A DNA stretch of 64,000 nucleotides from Melitaea cinxia (lineage: Eukaryota > Arthropoda > Insecta > Lepidoptera > Nymphalidae): assembly GCF_905220565.1 (NCBI RefSeq), contig NC_059405.1, positions 15,206,081 through 15,270,080 of the forward strand, written 5' to 3'. Positions 44,181 to 55,600 of this stretch are shown here, in pieces. A model generated the notes under the pieces. It was not told the DNA's origin, did no database searches, and was given only the letters and a program-made list of their open reading frames with translations. The position numbers and the translations under genes were made by a program. Position 1 is the stretch's first letter, and each line of letters opens with the position of its first letter.

Positions 44181-45202
44181 TAAAAGAATTATTTTCCTTT
44201 AATCAAATAGATAAAAATTATAGTCTAATTACAAAATATGATACTCCCTCCACACAAGAAACAAACAAAAATATCAGATCTTTTTAACAAAACTTTGCCA
44301 AAACCAATAATAATATACCTACTTTCCATCGTTGCCAATATTCCAATATTACTCAAAATAAATAATGACCAACAAAATTATACAACAGAATGCTTAGAAG
44401 TATAATTAATAAGAAAAGTGATCTAATTTACTTGTTCAATAAATGTAAACCATTTTTATTTTCATTATGTGAAACTTGGCTTAGACTAGGTTTTACATTA
44501 AGAAAGATTACATGGATATGATGGTGTTGCTCTTCTCATTAAGAAAGACTACCCTTATAATATAATATTCTATATATATAAGTCCTCACATCATATATAT
44601 ATCTATATATCTGGTTCAGTATTTATATTATGTATGTCATACATATATACATAAAATAATATATTTAAATGTATAATGATATATTTTATTGTTTAATATT
44701 GTTATTTTCTATATATCATAAATATCCCATATCTATTCCTTCCCTGAAAGATTCCTAAATTTAGGTTCACTTGTTCCTTTCAATACATGAAGAAATTTTC
44801 CCCCGTTTAATAATGGCAAATACGAGAATTGCCAGAACAAAAAAATAAAAAAAGAAGAAAAGCCCATTTGAATAAAGCTATTTTGATTTTTAATATTGTT
44901 TAGCTAATCCAAAAAGTGGTGTTTTGTAAGGAATGAACGATAATATGATTTTTTTGCTATCTTAGAGCCATTAAATAAATTATTTATTGATATACTATTT
45001 TTATTTTAAACAAATAAAACCATATATTTTTTTTCAAAAATCATTTAAATATAATAATGTGTTATTTATTTATTTATTTATAGAACACCAACAAAGTACA
45101 CACCATATTTCAAGTACATATACAATAACAGTAGAGTCTGAGTGTAACTTTAACTATAGGTGATAACTAGATTAAACTTGACTAACATACACTAATCTAT
45201 AA

Positions 45203-46608
45203 TCTATATAATAATATATATAAAAGCGAAAGGTCACTCATTCATCACGAAATCTCCGAAACTATAACACCTACAAACTTGAAATTTGGCAGGTAGGCTA
45301 CTTAAAAGACATAGGTATCCGCTAAGAACGGATTTTACGAAACTCGACCCCTAAGGGGATGAAACGGGGGTTGGAAGTTTGTATGAAAGTCCTATGTTTT
45401 TGAAGTAAGAGACTTTAAAATTTAAAATGTAAGCTCTATAGATGGTGAAAAGGTGACCAAATAATGAATATTTAGAAATCAACCCCTTTTTGGCGTTAAA
45501 ACGGGGGATCGTAGGTTGACTCATTGATCACGAAATCTCCGAAACTATAACACCTACAAACTTGAAATTTAGCAAGGATGTTCCTTATACGGCGTAAACT
45601 ACCGCTAAGAATGAATTTTACGAAATTCGACCCCTCAGGGGGTAAAACCGGGGTTGGGAGTTTGTATGAAAGTCCTATGTTTTAGAAGTAAGAGACTTGA
45701 AATTTAAAATGTATGCTCTATAGATGATAAAAAGGTGTCCAAATAATGTATCTTTAGAAACCAACTCCCTTTTGGGGTTAAAACGGGGGATGGTAGATTG
45801 ACTCACTCATTACGAAATCTCCGAAACTATAACAGATACAAACTTGAAATTTGACAGGTAGGTTTCTTATGGGACGTAGACATTTGTTACAAACGATTTT
45901 ACGTAACTCGACCCCTAAGGGGGTGAAACGGGGGTTGGTTGTTTGAATGAAAGTCCTATGTTTTTGAAGTAAGAGACTTGAAATTTAAAATGTATGCTCT
46001 ATAGATGGTGAGGAAGTGTCCAAATAATACATCGTAATCTATACATATAAAAGAGAAAGGTCACTGACTCACTCATCACGAGAACTCGAAAACCGCTGGA
46101 GGGTTCATCCATCCAGGATGGACAAAGATGAAATTTAGCAGGGAGGTAGATTATAGTTAGACGTCCGCTAAGAACGGATTTTGCGATATTCCACCGCTAA
46201 GGGACTTAATTGGGGTTGATAGTTTGTATTAAACATATAAGTTCGCCTGATAGGTTATTTATACTACATTTTAAAAAATTATTCAGCGTGATAAGCATTT
46301 CAAGTGACTGAAATAAAAAAATAATTTGCTTAAACATCTTGATAGTAGTGCATATCTTCATAACCACGCGAACGTAGTCGCGGGCAACAGTTGTATTATA
46401 ATAAGTCCCCAAAAGTATGTGATCGATTCCCTCAAAATTTACTGAACGGCTTTTCATGAGGTTTTACCAATGGAGAGAGGGCTTCAAGAGGAAGGTTTAC
46501 GGAACGACTAAGCCGATTTTGATGACATTTTGAGTTTCACTGGAAGTTTGCCGGGAAAACTTTGTTACTCACTGATTTAAACGCGGGCGAAGCCGCGGGC
46601 ACAGCTAG
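45203..46608 (+). mobile_element. Non-autonomous Helitron with internal tandem repeats of about 283 bp
   Basis: It begins TCTATATAATAATATATATA after an A and ends GCGGGCACAGCTAG before a T, preceded by the hairpin GCGGGCGAAGCCGCG. This is the TC...hairpin-CTAG pattern of rolling-circle elements. Inside, a unit starting CACGAAATCTCCGAAACTAT repeats at 45246, 45529 and 45811 (spacing 283 and 282), with a diverged fourth start at about 46077. Each unit carries CGACCCCTAAGGGG and GTTAAAACGGGGGAT blocks. It contains no long ORF. Confidence 0.75.
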
Positions 46609-47715
46609 TAATATACATAAATAACATACATATGGCAAGAACTTAAGATAGTGTTTTACAATTAAATTAACTACAATATCAGATTAAAATAAAAGAAATC
46701 AAAGAATTAAAGATAAATAATTTGTAAAAATACTAAAAACTGATCACTTTGCTGATAAATACAATTTAATCGTTATTTTAAATTTAAAATTTGATCGTTA
46801 AAAATATCTATGATTTTTTAAATTATTTATAAGTTCTGATCTTTTCTTAAGAATATGTACCTAATATTATAATACCATTAACACAAGCTATACCCAAATC
46901 AGTTGTCACTAAGCGATGGGCTTGATCTACATAGGTGTTTCGAATAACTAAAGGTACAACAATCGCTAAGTTTATATTAACATTTGTCAAGTTGACCCCA
47001 TTAGCAACGAATACAAAACAACTAGAAAAACTACAAGGATACAGTTGCATCGCGTTTAATATGCTTCTCGATATTTCCATTAATACATCTTAGGTCGGAT
47101 ATGCTAGGTAGCAACAATCACTTCTTTTATTAAAATACTTTTTTATTGTTCCTCGTTATCCCTTTGAAATTATTTTGGCTAACCCATGTACATGTTACAT
47201 GAATGGAACACCTAAAATGAAATACACAAATAAGTAACACAATTTTATTTGGCTATACACTATAATAATTACATTGAGTGAATGAGGACATCCAGTCATT
47301 TTAAAAAACATGTTGTAAAATAGTCAAGTTTTGAAATAAACCAGCAACAGAACATTTAAAATAAAGTGTTGCCAGAAAGTAAAATTTCGTTGTTATTAAA
47401 ATATAAAGGTTGTTCTTTTCCTAACTGCGTTCCTTAAAATGTTGGGTTCTATAGATGTAAATAGATCACGTTCCACGTAAATCCTAGACCATTTTAAATT
47501 TGACTTTGTCCTAATAAATAAGCTACTCTGGCAACTTACTTCTACACAATCGTTCAGTACAATTTTTTAGCCCTAAAAACGTCGATAAAATTAAATATTA
47601 ATAATAAATTCCGCATAAAACTAAAATTTCCATTTGAAGGAACGTAGTTAGGAGTGGAACACCTATATATACATGTGTATAAATATATATTTAGTTGGAA
47701 TATTCGTTTTGTAAT

Positions 47716-50700
47716 TTATAGCTTGCGACGAGCTCTGGGACGGTGATAGGACGGTCTTGGGACATAAATGCGTTCATTACTGTCTCCCATTTGACTCATA
47801 CTCTCTTCTAAAGGCTCCGCCCGCGGAGTAAACAGCTTTCTACGACTGCGAGTTACACTGAAAATATATAAAACAATTTATAGTAATTTTAGGCAAGGCA
47901 AATAAACAACTGTGTACACACACAAAACACAATTATTACACTTTTTGAAGTGAAAGTTCTTTAGAATCATTGTGATTTGTAACTCGATGAAACAAAAATG
48001 CGTCACGATTAAGAAACCGATATAACGACATAAACGTGGGCTACTTTTTATAAGTTTCTCTTCTGCCGGGTGAAATGCACACACAGATTATTATTTTTTT
48101 CAATCATCTTTGTCAGCTATTATTCCCTTTTATCACACCATGTCTATAAACCGCATTAACTATAATACTAAAAGTAAAGGATTTAATAATTTTTACAAAT
48201 AAATATACCGGATGTTCGACTCTTACCTAACATAGGTACCGTCCGAAACTGTCAGGTACCATTCGAACAATGTTCCGCGTTAAAAAAAAACCCTCTTTTT
48301 AAAGTCACTTAAATACACATGCAGAAAAGAGGGTTAAATTGAGAAATAGAACAAAAAAATTAAGTTTAATAACTTGACTGTATACCTTTTAGATGGACAG
48401 CTCTGTATCCCAAGCATCGGTGGAACGTTTTCACTTTCCGGTAGCTGTTCCGGCGATGGTATATCTTTACTTTCTTTAACTTGAGCGGGTACATCTAAAG
48501 TTACATCAGAATATTCAGTCTGGAGATTAACAATATCCTTTAGTTTATTTTCTCTTTCCGACCCCTCATCTTCATCAGACTGATTCTTACGTCTGCGTAA
48601 TCTTAAATTTCTTTTTGTCTTCGGTTTACTTTCACACTTGGGCAGGCTCTCCATTTTTATTTCCTCATATATATTCTTGTTTTTCGCTTTTTCTGTTTCG
48701 TTTTTTGGTTTTTCGGATTTGGATTTATGACGTAAATTGTATTTCATTTCATCTGATTCAGTTTGATTATTAATTGTTTCTTCAGGGTTTGTCTTATCTT
48801 GGGATACAAGCAAATCGAATTCTGTTGATCGTGGTTCTGATATATCTTTATAGATGTTTTCGAATTCTTCAATTGTATTATCGACTTTTGTAGTATTTTG
48901 TAGTTGAGATTCCTCGTTTAGTTCTTGAAAAGTTTTATGTAGATTATCGTTCTTTGAAGATGTTTTCTCATCAACTTTAGCAATTTCAGGAGAAACTTTT
49001 TCTACTTTCATTTTAATTGGAGATTCAGTTATTATTTTATCTTCAGGTGACAATTCAAATTTTCCTTCAACCTTTATTTCCATTTTTGTTTCGATCGCAG
49101 CTATAGCAAGATTATCAATAGATTTCCGAATTGTTTCAACTTGTTGATTATTTTTTTTAACACCTATTATTGGGGAGTCAAGACTTTCGAAAATATCTAT
49201 AGAATCACACTTTTTTGTAAGCTTCAATTTGTGTACTGAGTTTATAGCTTCGGCTTGTCTAGTGATACTTTCTCCGAGTAGTTTTTTTATTACATTTGGT
49301 TCATAATCATTCGTGACATCGTCTCTAACGATTGACGGTGACCGATAATCGTCAATTTTGGTTTTTAGCTCTATGTTCATAGGTTTTTTACTTGATGACC
49401 TCACATCAATATTATCGAAATAAATTTTCTTTTCTTTTGATTTTATAACAGTTGCTGGCGTTTCCGGCGATTTGTTTGTAGTTTCTTCATCAAAGTAATT
49501 TCTTTTTTCTTTTACAACTTTAAATTCAGTTAATTTATCATCTACATGTTCTTTATCACTTTTGTAGGCATTCGCAGCCAATTCTAAACGCTCGAATTGA
49601 GCTAACGAGTTATTACTTTCGTTTGTAGACTCCCTAATACAACTTATAATCTTATTTATAAACGTACCAGGCTTTTTATCGACATCCTCGACGTCGTCTA
49701 TCTCGGTTTCCAGCAAGCTATCTTTAGATACATCCGTTTTATCATCGTTTAGTGATTTCTTTAATTCACTTCGGTCATCTGAATCGTTACTTACGTACAC
49801 ACTATCATCTGTAATATCAGGATTATTTACAGAATAAGTAATTCTAGAAGAATTCCCTTTTACCACAGCATCTTCTTTAATAGAGTTATTTATTTTATTA
49901 TCAAATGAATACGTACTTCTCTGTTTCTTAATATAAACTTTATCGTCATTCAAAACACTACCATCTTTTACAGGATCAACATTGTCTATAATACTATCTA
50001 TTTTGTTTATTGTATCTTCACCAGTTTCATAGGTACAGTCATGATCATTTTGATCATCTTTGATAGTATCGGATGTTTTATTAAGAGCGCTGTTTTCAGA
50101 ATGTTCGCTAATAAAACTAGTCTGCTTTATGAGACTTTGCCTTATCATTCTAGAGCGATTTATGTCTTCCTTTCTAAATGTCGGCTCCAAGCTTTCGTTG
50201 CACGAGTCTGTTTCATCTTCGCTATTTTCACTATCAGTTAGTGACATCACATCTTCGTTTGCATTCTGATCATCAGCTTTTTCTATAAAATATACAAAAT
50301 AAATAGATTATTTTTTAAATAAAAGTGGATCATTTAAATTGTTCATATTTTTGAAGGTATTGCATCTTAAAATAAGATTAATTATCAAATCAAAAAAATT
50401 TACGGATATATTGAATCTTCTGAATCAGTCTAATTTATCCTCGATAGCTAACATGTCTTTTGTATGTTTTTTATCTATAGATTCGCAGAATGATGCACGC
50501 ATCTATTTTGGTCAAGAGTTAGTTTAATTCTAATACGTAAAGGTGCTTAACAACCAAATACAATTACACACAATCGTATGGATAGTAGGTATATTATTAA
50601 AGTTTTTGTCAACATTACCATCTCTTTCGTCGATACAAGCACGTAAATGTTGTACTTCCTCCTCAGCTCTCGCACGGGCTAAGCGTTCAGCTGTTAAATT

Positions 50701-52601
50701 TTCCTAAAAATAATTTAAACTATTGTAATAAATTATTTTAACGCACTAATTATGACTGACCAGTAAAAGCACACTTAAAGATTTTTATTGTTTGTTTGTT
50801 AATACAGATTAAAATCATAAGTGAGGGTATCTTAACTTTTTTATAATTATATGAAAAAATACCTCTAATATTGCTATATCAGTCATCAACTGTGTAATCT
50901 GAAACAAAAATAATCTTATTACTGACAAAGTAATTTTTTTTTCTAATTAAGCTAATCATACTTGTAATTGTTTACACAATACCTTGTTCTGTAGAAGCTT
51001 TGACGGAGTTCCATCAACTGAAGAATGTCTTACTTTACTTAGTTTATTTTCATATTCTTCGACCAATTCATCCATCTGAAAGAAATCACTTTGTTAAATT
51101 TTGACGAAATTTTTACAAGTAGATATTATATATTTTATGGTATCATTTACTTCTTAAAATTAATAACATGGATAAAATTTAAGTATCTTAAACTCAAATC
51201 AAATCAAAAATAGCTTTATTCAAATAGGCTCTAAGAGCACTTTCGAATCATCATTTTACAAATTAAAACTTTAAAAATAAATTATTATTTTTGTAAAAGT
51301 GAAGCTACCACCGATTCAGAATGTAGATTTTGCAGAGAAGAATCGGCAAGAAAGTCCGCAGTTACTCTTTTGAAACTTGAACTCTTTGAAACTCAGTTTG
51401 AACTAAGGTGCGGCAGGAAATTTCCTGCTTAAAATATGGAGCAACCCGACTGGGGAAGTACCTCGACCTCACAGAAGAGGACAGCTAAATAATACTGCTT
51501 TCAAGCAGTGTTGTGTTCCTGTTTGTGAGTAAGGTGACCAGAACTCTTGGAGAGGGAGGGATAGGGTCGACAACGCGCTTGCGATGCTTCTGGTGTTGCG
51601 TGTTGCAGACGCCTATAAGCTACGGTAATAGCTTACCATCAGATGACCCGTACGCTTGTATGCCGACCTTGTTATGTATATAAAAACGTCATTTACTGTC
51701 CTACTAATATAATAAATAGTTAACTTCGTAAGTAGCTATAGTGTGTCTTTAAGGACGATCTACAAGTCTGTAGTACATTGGGTAAGGCACAGCAGGAAAT
51801 ATCCTGCTCAAAATTTAGAACAGCTCAACCGAACGTGTACCTCAACTTTACAGGACTTCACAGATAAATGGGACTGATCTCAAGCAGTGTTATGTTCCTG
51901 TGGTAAGGTGACTAGAAATGCAAGGGGGATTAGAGGTAAAACTGGAAACAGGTTTGCGATGCTTCTAGTGTTGCAGACGTCCATTGGCTACCGTAACCAC
52001 TCAATACCAGATGGCCCTTACGCTTGTTTGCCGTCTTTAGAGTATAAAAAACACAGTTTATAGCTTTACCTCAGTCCTCAGAGCCTGTATCTGTTCCTCG
52101 TAGTACTGCCTCGAGATTTCCTTCGCCTCTTCCACGATCTCCCTCATAGTATCCGCGGCCTCTGCTTGGTGTTGCTCCATACAAGATAATAACTCTTTAT
52201 TCCTTGCTTGCGCCCTAAAATATGCTGTTCATGCAGTATCTGCCAGTATGTCTCACAGTTAAGTGTAGTCAAGTTATACATAGTTAAGTATATAAGACAT
52301 AGTATTATATTATTTATTATATTATACAAGCATTACAAATAGTTTTTTGTATTTTGTTAGTGCTTTAAGTATTGTACAGAAAACATGGTCTGTGACCATT
52401 AAAAATAATTTTTAGCAAATGTTGAAACTGTAATTTTAAACATGTTGAAAATGATTTTTTGTTATTATGATAAATTCGGAAAAAATGTTGACAAATAAAC
52501 CTGTTCTCGTACCAATTGACTAAACGTAAAATCAGTTAACCTGAGGTATACACCTCTGACGTGATAATCTGAAGAATTTGAGTATAAATTGTTTTGCTGA
52601 C

Positions 52602-52643
<42 letters not shown>

Positions 52644-55600
52644 ACTATGAAATAATACATAGTTATTTTAATCTTTTTTTCTCTATTGCTTTACAATTAA
52701 AAAACTTGAAGATGAAATAGTAATCAAATATCAGTTTGATTTTTAATAAATTTTAAATTAATATGAAAGGTTATTCTTACTGAATTAATTCAAAATGCAG
52801 ACGTTCATTTTCAGTGCGCAGTTTCATGACTTCCGAGCTACAAGCGAAGGTCGAGTCTCGTGTGCTGCTTTCTAAGGAGCTAGGGTAGTCAGAGATGGTA
52901 TTGTTGATTTCTGCGGAAGAAAATGATGGTTATATATTTATTTATTTTATACTTTATTGTACACCACAAATATATTACAAATAAAGCATAAAGATAGTTA
53001 CAGACAATGAAGTACAATGGGCAGACTTTTAGCTAATTAGCCATTTCTTCCAGATAACCCAGACATAAAAAGGAAACTTATTATCTAAATTGGGTAGGTA
53101 TATTATGTATATTCAAAGATTATATATGACGATTACCTATATATTTATAGAATATATATTTTATATTTTTGAAAAAAAAATATCTACTTATTCTGATTTT
53201 GTTAGTGTTGGTGGTGTTAATTTTTATAAATAAAAATTTTTGTTCATAATGTTAGGTTTTTTACTGTACAGACTGGATTCGTTATATATATATACACCAC
53301 GGTGTTCCAATACGGGTTGGCAGATGTATTCCCTTTTATGAGGTGTACATGATAACAATCGTGACTAACAACTTATAGGTAGGTGCTCTTGTTAATTTCT
53401 ACTTGAATAAAGTTGTTTTTGATTTTGATATTGTTTTTATCATTCGTACATAGCTAAGCATAGAATATGTTACAGTATATACCACACTTAAGGCTAACTC
53501 TGGCCGAACAACAACAACTGGCCGAAGACGGGCAGCAGCGTCTTCGGTGCGACAAAGCCAGTACTGCGGTCACCAACCCGCCTGCCCAGCGTGGTGACTA
53601 CGGGCAAAACACACGAGTTCACGTTATTTTTGACGTAAACTCGTGGAGGCCTATGTCTTTTTTTTTTTAAATAAAGTTATGTCCACAGGCTTAAAGTGCC
53701 CATGCTTTTGTTATTCCGATTTTTAGTTTTATTACTGATCGTTTACTTGTTACACTACTGCAGCTTATATTAAGAGACCTAATTATTCTATCTTAGTATC
53801 CCTAATGCAGACGTGAGTCCACCGACCAAAATTATGCTAAACTTAATTGATATCTTACATGCAAAAAGACAAAGAATTATATTGCGCCTTACTTTAATTA
53901 TTGTTGTCATTAGGGAGGCCTATGTCTAGCAGTGGACTGTATAGGCTGTAATGATGATGATGAAGCTCGCACTCACGGATGTCGCGCGCGACGGCGGCCA
54001 GCTGCAGCACGTGGCGCGTCTCGGCGGCGGCGGCGGGCGCGGGGTTGAGCGTCACCACCATGGACACGGCCTCGCCGCGCGCGCCGCTCAGGCCGGCGCC
54101 CAGCAGGCGCGTGAGCTTGGACTCGCGGTAGGGCACGAGCGCGCCGCGCCGCCGCCGCAGCGTGCGCAGGCAGCGCTCCAGCACGTGCAGCGACGAGTTG
54201 ATGGCGCGCGACTCCGCCATGCGCGCGCCCGTGTTGCGCGTGCGCGCCGCGCGCTCGCAGCCCGCCAGGTCGCACAGCCGCACGCACGCGCCGCGCACGC
54301 CGTCGCCTAAGGGCGGACACTTTTTTTTTTTTTTTTTTTTTTATATCACTAGGTCGGGAAACAAGCGTACGGCTCACCTGATGGTAAGAGATTACCGTAG
54401 CTTATAGACGCCTGTAACACCAGAAGCATCGCAAGCGCGCTGCCGACCCAATCCCCCCAGGAGCTCTGGTCACCTTACTCACCAACAGGAACACAATACT
54501 GCTTAAAAACAGTATTATTTTGCTGTGATCTTCTGTAAGGTCGGGGTACGGGGTAGTCGGGCTGCTCCATAATTTGAGCAGGAAATTTCTGCTGTGCCCT
54601 ACCTCAGTTAACTTCCTGTAGTACCAATGCGGCGGTAGCCGTCGGCACGCGGTGAGGACCTACCGCACTCCATGACCTTTTCAAGAGTGAAATACCACGC
54701 TTGGTAACAGAAACGGGGGGGGGGGTGATCTTGGTTTTCGTCATAGTTATAGGTATGAACGCGTTCTGGGCGTCACGCGACTAGCACCGTATTAGTAAAG
54801 ACAAACTTGAGTCAAAAAAATATTTAAACCATACTTTTGAATTACTACGTGAAAACTTGCAGACAGGGGGAGTCTAAGTAAATGCTACGGGTGGTAACCA
54901 AGCAGTGGGAGTATAGTAGGTCACGTTTTTAAACTCAAAAATCACTTATTAGATTTTCGAACGTTTAGGTATATAATTTCTTAATGTTTTAAGTAAATTT
55001 AACAGGACAAGCGTAAAATAAAAAGAGAGAAGGTGACCCGTTACGGCTGCCAATAATTATTTTATCGTTCACTAACTAAAATTTAGTCTACCCATAACTG
55101 TAGTGCCCATTTCCCAAAGTGTTGGGAAAATATCGGGAACTTAAAACTACCGATAACAAACATGATAAATATTCCGTTTTACACATAAATAGTGTTTGTT
55201 TATCCGTGAACCCCTCAAGCGAAATCTACAACGACTCTAGAAAAATCCATCCCAATAACTTCAAGCAACAGTTAACTGATGCCTGAGGTAGGGCCCAGCA
55301 GGAAATATCCTGCTCAAAATCTTGAGCAGCTCTACTGGGGAGTACGTCGACCTTTAAAGTACACACAGTACACAGAAGTGTGTGCGCAATACACACATGA
55401 CAGTAGTGAAACTAGTGAAAAGTAGCCTACGAGAGATTTTTTTTTCACTGAGAATATAAAGTATCGTGTAATGTATTCCATATTGTTATATATGTTAAAA
55501 GATACTAAATTATTCGGAAAAACACAACCTACGATATGTATAAGATGTATAAGTAATCTTGTTTCATATCGTAACGCACTTAAAAAAAAGACCGTCACTT

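Larger units (their letters stand above)
43009..47715. other. Intergenic stretch between SLU7 and the kinesin, no host gene recognised
   Basis: SLU7 is transcribed leftward from 43008, so its promoter lies in about 43009-43300, which includes a 13 bp inverted repeat (43247-43259/43271-43283). SINE family A (43841-44180, minus) and a large Helitron (45203-46608) fill much of the rest. A 77-codon minus-strand open stretch at 46847-47080 has no recognisable domain. 47090-47715 is probably kinesin 3' UTR. Confidence 0.5.

Noticed and set aside
45246..46080. CRISPR-like array
   Set aside because: Units are about 283 bp tandem copies without unique spacers, inside a Helitron in a eukaryotic genome.
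46847..47080. 77-codon minus-strand ORF between SLU7 and the kinesin
   Set aside because: No recognisable motif, no splice partners found, and the length is within chance for this composition.
53977..54306. GC-rich block as bacterial contamination or horizontal transfer
   Set aside because: It has proper GT/AG borders, the right phase on both sides and encodes exactly the missing piece of the kinesin motor.
53951..54377. Long open frames on the plus strand and in a second minus-strand frame across the GC-rich block
   Set aside because: They are shadows of kinesin exon 6: high GC removes stop codons from all frames. Only the frame with DLAGCER and YRESKLTRLL continues across the splice junctions.
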